Assembly (NCBI GenBank): GCA_023390695.1 | Contig: JAEWCJ010000392.1 | Coordinates: 1-5,969 of the forward strand | Source of the DNA: Pseudomonadota bacterium | GTDB lineage: Bacteria > Pseudomonadota > Alphaproteobacteria > Rhizobiales > Xanthobacteraceae | Reading direction: 5' to 3' | DNA: 5,969 nt | Shown here: piece by piece, positions 1-5,969 of the stretch | How the letters are laid out: each line of letters starts with the position of its first letter | Position numbering within the stretch: position 1 is the first letter of the stretch | Notes under the pieces: model-generated | Databases searched by the model: none | What the model saw: the letters and a program-made list of their open reading frames with translations, nothing else | Told to the model about the DNA's origin: nothing | Made by a program: the position numbers and the translations under genes

Positions 1-277
1 TCACCAGCGCCGCGCCCAGCATCTGCTTGGCTAATTCCTTCACCTCGTCCAACGACTTCGCGAGCCGCACGCCGCCCTTGGCGCCGGCCGACGCTTCCTT
101 GAACTAGCCCTAGCCGCGACCGCCGGCATGAATCTGGCTTTTCACCACCCAGAGCGGGCCGCCAAGCTGCTTCGCCGCCGCTTCCGCCTCTTCCGGCTTG
201 AAGATCGGCACGCCCTTGGATACCGGCACGCCGAATTCCTTCAGCAGCGCTTTGGCTTGGTACTCGTGAATATTCAT
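1..277 (-). pseudogene. sucC: Succinyl-CoA synthetase beta subunit, N-terminal part, interrupted by two amber codons
   Basis: SucC is the nucleotide-binding subunit of ADP- or GDP-forming succinate-CoA ligase, which turns succinyl-CoA into succinate with substrate-level phosphorylation in the TCA cycle. The start is ATG at 275-277, with a GGAGGG ribosome site 7 nt upstream. The protein opens [19 protein letters not shown], a typical SucC N-terminus. K46 and the G53-R54-G55 loop match the nucleotide-contacting residues of E. coli SucC. Codons 56 and 58 are TAG. Relatives I remember read GGRG-K-G-K-FKE here, so each stop looks like a single AAG-to-TAG change. The frame then resumes without an indel through a normal SucC segment ([17 protein letters not shown]) to base 1, where the gene runs out of the window (92 whole codons visible of roughly 390-400). 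Identity is secure. Whether the gene is truly broken or this is a sequence error cannot be decided here. Confidence 0.85.
104..112 (-). other. Two in-frame TAG codons separated by one glycine codon in sucC
   Basis: On the coding strand the codons read GGC-TAG-GGC-TAG-TTC-AAG. The stops are codon 56 (110-112) and codon 58 (104-106). The plus strand therefore shows CTAGCCCTAG, where CTTGCCCTTG would give the two lysines expected in this family. The remaining lysine codons in the fragment, including AAG codons just downstream, are intact. The five complete neighbouring genes end in TAA or TGA, never TAG. That says little about recoding, because TAG is rare in such genomes anyway. Confidence 0.95.
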
Positions 278-284
278 TCCATCG

Positions 285-290
285 CCCTCC
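285..290 (-). promoter_or_regulatory. Ribosome binding site of sucC
   Basis: GGAGGG on the minus strand lies 7 nt before the ATG at 277. It fixes the sucC start and shows that translation initiation signals are intact despite the downstream stop codons. Confidence 0.7.
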
Positions 291-291
291 G

Positions 292-315
292 GCGACCGGC
301 GCTGAGGCCGGTCGC
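292..315 (-). promoter_or_regulatory. Perfect intercistronic hairpin between mdh and sucC
   Basis: GCGACCGGC and GCCGGTCGC form a perfect 9-bp, very GC-rich stem around a 6-nt loop. The hairpin fills most of the 50-bp gap between the mdh stop and the sucC start and ends 1 nt before the sucC GGAGGG. No T-run follows it on the minus strand, so it does not look like an intrinsic terminator. It could stabilise or demarcate the mdh message, serve as a processing site, or modulate access to the sucC ribosome site. These roles are inferred; only the inverted repeat is directly visible. Confidence 0.6.
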
Positions 316-327
316 GTCCAACCAAAC

Positions 328-1344
<1,017 letters not shown>

Positions 1345-1403
1345 TTAACCCTTCACGCGGCTATCGACAAGAAGGCCTTTGACGGAGGCCGCCCCGCCTC
1401 GTT

Positions 1404-1422
1404 CTGGAATACATTATTCCAG
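1404..1422. promoter_or_regulatory. Perfect palindrome over the mdh -10 element, candidate operator
   Basis: The sequence CTGGAATACATTATTCCAG is an exact 8-bp inverted repeat with a 3-bp centre. It fully covers the proposed -10 hexamer and reaches towards the start point, the typical place for a repressor site. I cannot assign it to a known regulator: it is not an FNR box, a LexA GAAC/GTTC site or a CtrA TTAA-N7-TTAA site. Confidence 0.5.
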
Positions 1423-1440
1423 TGCATTTGCGTTTGCCAA
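1413..1440 (-). promoter_or_regulatory. Candidate sigma70-type promoter of mdh-sucC
   Basis: On the minus strand, TTGGCA (1435-1440) is separated by 16 bp from AATAAT (1413-1418). Each hexamer matches five of six bases of the TTGACA/TATAAT consensus. Transcription would start near 1406 and give an untranslated leader of about 113 nt before mdh. The call rests on consensus matching only, but position and AT-richness fit. Confidence 0.5.
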
Positions 1441-1597
1441 GTCCTTCAAAACCGGCGCTGAAATATTTTTCCAGCTCTCCGATTTTTTCTGCAATGCCGC
1501 ATCCCGCCTGACGCAAAGCCGTAACGACAAGATCAGAATACGCTGGCGGAAAACCCGCATCAGAGATCGAGTCGCCTGCCGTCGACCAAGCCATTGC

Positions 1598-2767
1598 TCA
1601 GGTATCGACGATACGCGCGGTGACTTCCTCGCCATCAAGCCGGCCGTGCGGCAGGGCCAAATAGCTTTGCGAGCCCATCTCGATCAGCCGGGAGGCCGTC
1701 CGTTCGAATTCCATCGCCTCGACGCCTTCGTCGGCAATGTAAAGCTTGTGCGGCGGTGCCTCAGCGGAGGCCACAAGCTTTACTGCATTGTCGTAGAGCG
1801 TATCGATCAGCGTGATGAAGCGCTTGGCTTCATTGCGACGGGCAAAATCCATCACCGGTACGTCGTCGATGATCAGCGTGTGGAATTCATGCGCAAGGCG
1901 CAGATAATCCGACGCTCCGAGCGGTTGACCGCATAGCTCCTGGAACGAAAAGCGTGCAACGCCATGCGCCGCGCGCGGGACATGCACCTTTCGGCCTTTC
2001 ACCAGGAGGTCGAGCGGCGCCCCTTCGTCATCGAGCGTGATGCGCGACCAGGCCGCGTCAAGCGCGGCTTTCGCTTCCGCATCTGCCGGTACGTGCCAAA
2101 CCTTGCCGCGCACCAGTTTTTCAAGCCGGTAATCGGTGCGCGCATCGAGTGCCAGCACATCCATATGCGCTTCAAGCTGCGCGATAAACGGCAGAAACAG
2201 CGATCGGTTGAGGCCGTTCCGATACAGATCCTGCGGCGCCACATTCGAGGTCGCCACCACCACCACGCCGCGCTCGAACAGCCGCGTAAACAACCGCCCG
2301 AGGATCATCGCATCGGCAATATCGGTGACGTGAAACTCATCGAAGCACAAGAGCCACGATTCCTCAGCGATCGCGCTGGCTGCGAGCAGGATCGCATCCT
2401 CACTTCCGGCTTCACCATTCTTCTGCCGGCTGCGGAAATCGTGAACGCGCTCGTGCACGTCCGCCATGAATTCATGAAAATGCGCGCGATGCTTGCGCGC
2501 CACCGGCGAGGTCTCGAAGAACAGATCCATCAGCATGGTCTTGCCGCGCCCGACACTGCCATGGATGTAAAGCCCCTTGACCATGACAGGCTTCGCGCTC
2601 CTGCCGAATAGCCAACCGAGCGAAGAGGATTTTCGCGCAAGGCGATGCTGCGCGATCCGCGTCTCCAGCGATGCCAGCCGCCGCACCGCTGCTTCCTGCG
2701 CCGGATCCGACTCGATGCGGCCCTCGGCCACGAGGGCTGCATAGCGGGCGCTGACGGTGTCGAGCAT
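1598..2767 (-). CDS. zapE: AFG1/ZapE-family P-loop ATPase
   Basis: ZapE belongs to the AFG1 family of AAA-type ATPases. In E. coli it associates with the division ring and destabilises FtsZ polymers; mitochondrial relatives (Afg1/LACE1) help degrade membrane respiratory proteins. The 389 residues match the family's usual length. Walker A is GSVGRGKT at 70-77, Walker B is LLCFDE at 139-144, followed by the family-typical [10 protein letters not shown] (145-154). Sensor 1 is ATSN at 172-175, and arginines 183 and 188 lie in the [11 protein letters not shown] region. The C-terminal half carries the conserved [14 protein letters not shown] segment. The start is ATG at 2765-2767; the frame is closed upstream by TGA with no other ATG between. 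There is no convincing Shine-Dalgarno sequence, so initiation is weak or unusual. The stop is TGA. mdh lies 304 bp downstream on the same strand, a pairing I recall from Hyphomicrobiales. Confidence 0.95.
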   Translation of the reverse strand: MLDTVSARYAALVAEGRIESDPAQEAAVRRLASLETRIAQHRLARKSSSLGWLFGRSAKPVMVKGLYIHGSVGRGKTMLMDLFFETSPVARKHRAHFHEFMADVHERVHDFRSRQKNGEAGSEDAILLAASAIAEESWLLCFDEFHVTDIADAMILGRLFTRLFERGVVVVATSNVAPQDLYRNGLNRSLFLPFIAQLEAHMDVLALDARTDYRLEKLVRGKVWHVPADAEAKAALDAAWSRITLDDEGAPLDLLVKGRKVHVPRAAHGVARFSFQELCGQPLGASDYLRLAHEFHTLIIDDVPVMDFARRNEAKRFITLIDTLYDNAVKLVASAEAPPHKLYIADEGVEAMEFERTASRLIEMGSQSYLALPHGRLDGEEVTARIVDT

Positions 2768-2952
2768 GTCGGGAAGATCGATGGGCGAGGAATAGAACCA
2801 GGGGCGACGCGGCAGCCATAGACCTCACGGCCATTGCAGTGCAAGCGGCCAGACGGAAAAGCACCGCAAATGCGCGGGCCGGCGCACCGGCGACGGATTT
2901 TTAACCACGTTTTCAAGGCATTGGCTCAATCCGCCCATATTTACGGCTTGGC

Positions 2953-2981
2953 CTTGTCGCAAAAATGCTGCATCGCAATAT
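2953..2981 (+). promoter_or_regulatory. Candidate alphaproteobacterial promoter for the GNAT gene pair
   Basis: CTTGTC (2953-2958) and CAATAT (2976-2981) are separated by 17 bp. Each matches five of six bases of the CTTGAC-N17-CTATAT consensus described for rhizobial housekeeping promoters. Transcription would start near 2988, about 83 nt before the gene. This is consensus matching only. Confidence 0.4.
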
Positions 2982-3059
2982 TAACTGAGTGCGTCGAGCT
3001 GAAGTTCAGGGCTCGCCCCTGGGAAGGAAATGACTGGAGGGTCTTTCGACAGAAATGTC

Positions 3060-3064
3060 AGGAG
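3060..3064 (+). promoter_or_regulatory. Ribosome binding site deciding the first GNAT start
   Basis: AGGAG lies 6 nt before the ATG at 3071. The open frame extends 79 codons further left, and this site supports the downstream start, where GNAT-like sequence begins. Confidence 0.7.
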
Positions 3065-3070
3065 ACCACC

Positions 3071-3649
3071 ATGGACGACGCAATCGCCGGCAACGGCACA
3101 ATCCGCAAATTGTGGCTGGGCGAGACTGGGAAATACCGGGACCACCTGCTGCGCCTCGACGACGAGAGCCGCCGCCGGCGCTTCGGCGGGCAGGTCTCCG
3201 ACCAGCATGTCTGCAATCATGTCGAAGACATCAAGAACTTCGATTCGGTGCTGTACGGCTTCTTTGCCGACGGCATCTTGCGCGGCGCCGTCGAGCTGCG
3301 CTTTGTCGGACCGCGTTTCCTAAGTCGCAAAGCGGAAGTGGCCTTCAGCGTCGAGGCGCCCTGGCAAAGCCATGGTATCGGCTCCGCGCTATTGGAGCGG
3401 ATATTGCTCGCCGCCCGCAATCGCGGCGTAAAGTTTCTGCATATGGACTGTCTGGCCGAAAACACGCGCATGCAGCAGCTCGCGCGCAAATTCGACGCCG
3501 CATTGTCCTTCGATTTTGGCGGCGCGATCGGTGAGCTGGAAACGCCGCGTCCGACGCCGCTGTCGCTGATGCGGGAAATGATCGATGACAGCCAGAGCAT
3601 CGCGACCGCCTTTCTGGACGCCCAGTCGCGGCTGCTGAAGGCCGGCTAA
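3071..3649 (+). CDS. GNAT-family N-acetyltransferase
   Basis: This 192-residue protein has the single-domain GNAT fold, which uses acetyl-CoA to acetylate an amine. The substrate cannot be read from the sequence. The start is ATG at 3071, preceded at 6 nt by AGGAG (3060-3064); this chooses it over upstream in-frame ATGs. The N-terminal part, LLRLDDESRRRRFGG at residues 26-40, resembles the opening helix of acetyltransferases that follow protein acetyltransferase-like domains. DGILRGAVELR (67-77) is the central strand pair. Motif A is FSVEAPWQSHGIGSALLERI, with the acetyl-CoA pyrophosphate loop Q99-S-H-G-I-G-S105 intact. NTRMQQLARKFDA is the usual helix at the end of motif B. About 50 residues follow the core and are not conserved in its neighbour. 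The stop is TAA. A shorter paralogue starts 61 bp downstream on the same strand, probably co-transcribed. Confidence 0.92.
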   Translation: MDDAIAGNGTIRKLWLGETGKYRDHLLRLDDESRRRRFGGQVSDQHVCNHVEDIKNFDSVLYGFFADGILRGAVELRFVGPRFLSRKAEVAFSVEAPWQSHGIGSALLERILLAARNRGVKFLHMDCLAENTRMQQLARKFDAALSFDFGGAIGELETPRPTPLSLMREMIDDSQSIATAFLDAQSRLLKAG

Positions 3650-3710
3650 CGTTAACTCCGCGGTACCACTTCGGGCCTAGCATCGGGCAGCAGCACATGC
3701 GAGGAGCGAC

Positions 3711-4124
3711 ATGACCGGCCGCAGCATCGACATCCAGATTCTTGGCCTCGATCGCATCGAAGACCATCACGCCCATCTGCTACGCCTGCATTATCTCGAC
3801 CGCTGCCTGCATTTCGCCAGCGGCAACGACGACCGCGCCATCGACGCCCATTGCCTGCGGCTGATATCGGCACACGCGCTGCTGGTCGCCGCATATATCG
3901 ATGGCACGCTGCGCGCCGCCGTCGAGATCATCCCCGACCGCAATGCACGGCGTGCGCAGGCGGTCATTACCGTCGAGCAGGATTTCCAGTCGCACGACCT
4001 GACGCAATCGCTCATCGCACGTGCATCCGACGAGGCGCGCAGGCATCATTTCAGCGAAATGCATTTCCGCGGCATCGATGCGGTGCCGGGTGAGCACGGC
4101 TATCAGATGGCGCGCAGCGCCTGA
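3711..4124 (+). CDS. Short, diverged GNAT-like protein, tandem paralogue of the preceding gene
   Basis: This 137-residue protein aligns by eye along its length with the gene before it. LLRLHYLDRCLHF pairs with LLRLDDESRRRRF, DGTLRAAVEI (64-73) with DGILRGAVEL, and VEQDFQSHDLTQSLI (88-102) with VEAPWQSHGIGSALL. The acetyl-CoA loop Q-S-H-G-I-G-S has become Q93-S-H-D-L-T-Q99, losing both glycines. Catalysis by the standard mechanism is therefore doubtful; it may bind a ligand, regulate or pair with its neighbour, or simply be decaying. It lacks the C-terminal tail of about 50 residues and is rich in histidine (12 of 137). The start is ATG at 3711 after GAGGAG (3701-3706). The stop is TGA, and the last 22 bp overlap the end of the convergent thpR gene. 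The intact frame and good ribosome site argue for a real gene; function is unknown. Confidence 0.85.
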   Translation: MTGRSIDIQILGLDRIEDHHAHLLRLHYLDRCLHFASGNDDRAIDAHCLRLISAHALLVAAYIDGTLRAAVEIIPDRNARRAQAVITVEQDFQSHDLTQSLIARASDEARRHHFSEMHFRGIDAVPGEHGYQMARSA

Positions 4125-4657
4125 CGATTGAGCGGAAACTCCGCCTCGACGACATAAGGACCGCCGCCGGTCGAAGCGCGCGACGAATACAGAACGAACC
4201 GCTCGGCACGAAATGTCAGCGGCGGGAAATAGCCGCGCGCAGCCAGATAATCCGCCACCTGCCGGCTCGACGTATCGCGGAGCCGCGCCAGCGTGACATG
4301 CGGCGTGTATTTGCGCCCTTCCGGCTCAAGCCCGACGCGCTGCATCAGCCTCTCATGCTCGGCCTGCAGCTCGAGCAGCGACGTCGACGGAGCAACGGTC
4401 GCGACCAGAGACCGCGGCTTCCGTCCGCCGAAGGACGAAATGCCGTCCAGCCGCAGATCGAAGGCTTCGCGATTCACCCGGTGCAGCACCGATGCGATCT
4501 CACGCGCGATGGGCGCATCGACATCGCCGACGAAGCGCAGCGTCACATGGTAATTTTCAGGATCGATCCAGCGCGCGCCCGGCAATCCGCCGCGCAGCAG
4601 GGACAGGCTCTGCCCGACGTCCGCGGGAATCTCGAGCCCAGTGAAAATGCGCGGCAT
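4103..4657 (-). CDS. thpR: RNA 2',3'-cyclic phosphodiesterase (2'-5' RNA ligase family)
   Basis: ThpR (formerly LigT) is a cytoplasmic 2H phosphoesterase. It opens 2',3'-cyclic phosphate ends of RNA to 2'-phosphates and, in vitro, can join tRNA halves through a 2'-5' bond. The 184 residues match the family length. The two catalytic HxTL tetrapeptides are present: H37-V-T-L40 in NYHVTLRFVGDV and H120-V-T-L123 in YTPHVTLARL, spaced as in the two-lobed 2H fold. The N-terminus MPRIFTGLEIP and the ending strand FVLYSSRASTGGGPYVVEAEFPL are also typical. The start is ATG at 4655-4657 with a strong GGAGGT 6 nt upstream (4664-4669). The stop is TGA at 4103-4105, inside the end of the convergent GNAT-like gene. 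It lies 78 bp downstream of the tesA-like gene on the same strand and may be co-transcribed with it. Confidence 0.95.
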   Translation of the reverse strand: MPRIFTGLEIPADVGQSLSLLRGGLPGARWIDPENYHVTLRFVGDVDAPIAREIASVLHRVNREAFDLRLDGISSFGGRKPRSLVATVAPSTSLLELQAEHERLMQRVGLEPEGRKYTPHVTLARLRDTSSRQVADYLAARGYFPPLTFRAERFVLYSSRASTGGGPYVVEAEFPLNRQALRAI

Positions 4658-4663
4658 CGAGAC

Positions 4664-4669
4664 ACCTCC
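4664..4669 (-). promoter_or_regulatory. Ribosome binding site of thpR
   Basis: GGAGGT on the minus strand, 6 nt before the ATG at 4657, is the strongest Shine-Dalgarno sequence in the window and supports the chosen start. Confidence 0.7.
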
Positions 4670-4696
4670 AGTAAGAGACCAACCTTCAGAGCACCC

Positions 4697-4720
4697 CGCC
4701 GAAATGAAGAAGATTCGGCG
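4697..4720 (-). other. Perfect 7-bp hairpin between tesA and thpR
   Basis: On the minus strand CGCCGAA and TTCGGCG flank a 10-nt loop in the 78-bp gap between tesA and thpR. No T-run follows, so it does not read as an intrinsic terminator. It could slow 3' decay of the tesA message or be chance. Confidence 0.35.
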
Positions 4721-4735
4721 CTCCTGTACAAGACC

Positions 4736-5407
4736 TCAACTGCCGCGTGCGGTCTTGATGCGGGCGATCAATTCTTCTGCTTTCGGCAATATGCCGGTCA
4801 CAATCCCTTTCACGCCTTCGGCATTGGGATGCATGCCATCGCGCAGGGCAAGCTTGGTCTGCGCCGCAATGCCGTCGAGAAAGAAGGGATAGAAAACGAC
4901 ATCGTGCTTGGCGGCGAGGTCGGCAAAAAGCTTTTCAAACGCCTGACCATATTCCGCACCCATATTGGGGGCAGCGCGCATGCCGGTAAACAGAACTTCG
5001 ATGCCGCGCTGCTTCAATTGACCGAGCAGCGTATCGAGTGCCTTGCGCGTGGTTTGGGGATCGACTCCGCGCAGCATGTCGTTGGCGCCCAGTTCGACGA
5101 TCACCGCATCGGTGCCGCCCGGCACCGACCAGTCAAGCCGTGCGAGGCCGCCGGATGCAGTGTCGCCCGAGACGCCGGCATTCTCGATCTCGACCGCATG
5201 CCCCTTCGCCCTGAGCGCCCGCTCAAGCTGCGCCGGAAACGCCTCCTGCGCGGGCAACCCATAGCCGGCCGTCAGCGAATCACCGAGCGCTACGATTTTG
5301 AGCGGCCGGTCCGCGGCCACGACGGGAAACGCGATTGTGAGGCAGAGAATCAATGCCGCGGCAAAACCGAGCAACCGGGGAAACACCGCCGACTTTCTAT
5401 GGACCAT
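4736..5407 (-). CDS. tesA: Secreted SGNH/GDSL esterase, TesA-like (arylesterase / acyl-CoA thioesterase I family)
   Basis: TesA-type enzymes are periplasmic SGNH hydrolases that cleave acyl-CoA, aryl and lysophospholipid esters. From the ATG at 5407 the protein has 223 residues. Basic MVHRK, a hydrophobic stretch to about residue 28 and a VVAA-D boundary (residues 29-33) form a standard signal peptide. Block I is GDSLTAGYG with nucleophile Ser44; block II SGDT (80-83) has oxyanion Gly81; block III GANDMLRG has Asn109; block V DGMHPN has Asp190 and His193. All catalytic residues are present. Earlier in-frame starts exist (ATG at 5446, TTG at 5461). I prefer 5407 because the signal peptide begins there and GGGAAG lies 9 nt upstream, but this is not certain. 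The stop is TGA. The divergent YbbA-type gene next door mirrors the E. coli tesA/ybbA arrangement. Confidence 0.9.
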   Translation of the reverse strand: MVHRKSAVFPRLLGFAAALILCLTIAFPVVAADRPLKIVALGDSLTAGYGLPAQEAFPAQLERALRAKGHAVEIENAGVSGDTASGGLARLDWSVPGGTDAVIVELGANDMLRGVDPQTTRKALDTLLGQLKQRGIEVLFTGMRAAPNMGAEYGQAFEKLFADLAAKHDVVFYPFFLDGIAAQTKLALRDGMHPNAEGVKGIVTGILPKAEELIARIKTARGS

Positions 5408-5487
5408 TGCCAAAGTCTTCCCATATGACCGTGCGAGACAACGCATTCTGTAATTCAACAATCCGCAGACGAGACCGACCCCATACC
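5408..5487. promoter_or_regulatory. Shared divergent control region of tesA and ybbA
   Basis: These 80 bp must hold both promoters if the starts at 5407 and 5488 are right. A TGTAAT at about 5448-5453 on the plus strand could be a -10, but it lacks a good -35. On the minus strand I see only weak candidates. The call comes from gene arrangement; no promoter is clearly visible. Confidence 0.35.
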
Positions 5488-5969
5488 ATGCATGACCCGA
5501 CCGCGACCTCGGCGATTTCCCTGCAAAACGTCAACCTCTCGCTCGGCCGCGGCGCTGCCCGCGTCCATATTCTGAAGGGCATCGATCTGCATATAGGGCG
5601 CGGCGAGGCAATCGGAATGGTCGGGCCTTCCGGTTCAGGCAAGTCGACCTTGCTCATGGTCATGGCGGGATTGGAGCGCGCCGATAGCGGCACGATCATG
5701 GTCGCCGGCCAGGACCTGAGCCGGCTTGATGAAGACGCGCTCGCCCGCTTTCGCGGCGCCAATGTCGGCATCGTTTTCCAGTCCTTTCATCTCATTCCGA
5801 CCATGACCGCCATCGAGAATGTCGCGGTCCCGCTCGAACTGGCCGGCGTTGCCGATGCCTATGCGCGCGCCGAAACCGAACTTGCCGGGGTTGGGCTGAA
5901 GGACCGCCTGCATCATTATCCTGCCCAGTTATCCGGTGGCGAACAGCAACGCGTCGCGCTCGCGCGCGC
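5488..5969 (+). CDS. ybbA: ABC transporter ATP-binding protein, YbbA/LolD type (partial)
   Basis: This is the 5' part (160 whole codons) of an ATPase of the LolD/MacB/YbbA branch of ABC systems. These partner a permease of the FtsX/LolC type, for YbbA usually YbbP encoded just downstream. Walker A is GPSGSGKST at residues 46-54, the Q-loop glutamine is Q98 in VFQSFHLIPTMTA, and the signature is LSGGEQ at 148-153. The window ends before Walker B. FHLIPTMTAIENVAVPLEL is characteristic of this branch. The start ATG at 5488 has only a weak ribosome site; an in-frame ATG at 5425 would add 21 residues without family resemblance and is less likely. Assignment as YbbA rather than LolD rests mainly on the divergent tesA neighbour. 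The frame is intact up to the right edge. Confidence 0.92.
   Translation, partial: MHDPTATSAISLQNVNLSLGRGAARVHILKGIDLHIGRGEAIGMVGPSGSGKSTLLMVMAGLERADSGTIMVAGQDLSRLDEDALARFRGANVGIVFQSFHLIPTMTAIENVAVPLELAGVADAYARAETELAGVGLKDRLHHYPAQLSGGEQQRVALAR

Larger units (their letters stand above)
2768..3070. other. Divergent intergenic region between zapE and the first GNAT gene
   Basis: This 303-bp region separates two outward-reading genes. It contains a candidate rightward promoter (2953-2981) and a small GC hairpin (3007-3021, CAGGG/CCCTG) in the would-be leader of the GNAT gene. A short inverted repeat GCCGG/CCGGC sits at 2878-2891. I could not find a convincing leftward promoter for zapE. The frame of the first GNAT gene stays open leftwards to about 2834, but that extension has no protein-family character. 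Confidence 0.5.

Noticed and set aside
1602..1614. Palindrome GTATCGACGATAC at the end of zapE
   Set aside because: It lies within the last zapE codons, is short and has no T-run; codon sequence explains it.
2465..2476. 12-bp palindrome CATGAATTCATG
   Set aside because: It is inside zapE coding sequence (HEFMAD) and matches no known site; chance is sufficient.
1964..2611. 215-codon plus-strand open frame opposite zapE
   Set aside because: It is antisense to the conserved ATPase core and shows no recognisable domain.
2878..2902. GC hairpin followed by five T on the plus strand, terminator-like
   Set aside because: The stem is only 5 bp, the T-run starts 6 nt after it, and no rightward gene ends there.
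2834..3070. 79-codon in-frame N-terminal extension of the first GNAT gene
   Set aside because: It has no family character, and a clear AGGAG site 6 nt before the ATG at 3071 marks the real start, where GNAT-like sequence begins.
4298..5428. 376-codon plus-strand open frame opposite thpR and tesA
   Set aside because: It spans two well-supported minus-strand genes with intact catalytic motifs; its translation is arginine-rich and featureless.

Overview
The window looks like ordinary chromosomal core sequence from a GC-rich alphaproteobacterium. SucC, Mdh, ZapE and TesA/YbbA have the sequence character of Hyphomicrobiales (Bradyrhizobium, Rhodopseudomonas or Xanthobacteraceae relatives). This placement is inferred from remembered family sequences and gene order; no search was run. 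I see no insertion sequence, phage gene, tRNA or rRNA gene, CRISPR array or defence island.

Region by region: bases 1-1293 (minus strand) hold a TCA-cycle block, mdh followed 50 bp later by the 5' end of sucC, which leaves the window at base 1. In this sequence sucC carries two in-frame amber codons, at codons 56 and 58, inside the ATP-grasp nucleotide-binding region. Bases 1294-1597 are the mdh leader and promoter region. A sigma70-like promoter there has its -10 covered by a perfect 8+3+8 palindrome, a good operator candidate. Bases 1598-2767 (minus) encode the AFG1-type ATPase ZapE. Bases 2768-3070 are a divergent non-coding region with a plausible promoter for the rightward gene. Bases 3071-4124 (plus) hold two tandem GNAT-fold genes. 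The second is a short, diverged copy of the first that has lost the glycines of the acetyl-CoA loop. It converges on, and overlaps by 22 bp, thpR (4103-4657, minus), an RNA 2',3'-cyclic phosphodiesterase. Upstream of thpR on the same strand is a secreted TesA-like SGNH esterase (4736-5407). Divergent from it is the start of a YbbA-type ABC ATPase (from 5488), cut by the window end. The divergent tesA/ybbA pairing is also known from E. coli.

Functionally, Mdh and SucC act in the oxidative TCA cycle and are probably co-transcribed, presumably with sucD and later genes beyond the left edge. ZapE is a P-loop ATPase linked to cell division in E. coli, and to membrane-protein quality control for its mitochondrial relatives. 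TesA acts in the periplasm; YbbA would energise a LolCDE/MacB-like permease encoded just past the right edge. The GNAT pair has no assignable substrate.

I did not find a new multi-gene system. The points most worth checking are the double amber in sucC, the palindrome over the mdh promoter, and the degenerate GNAT paralogue.
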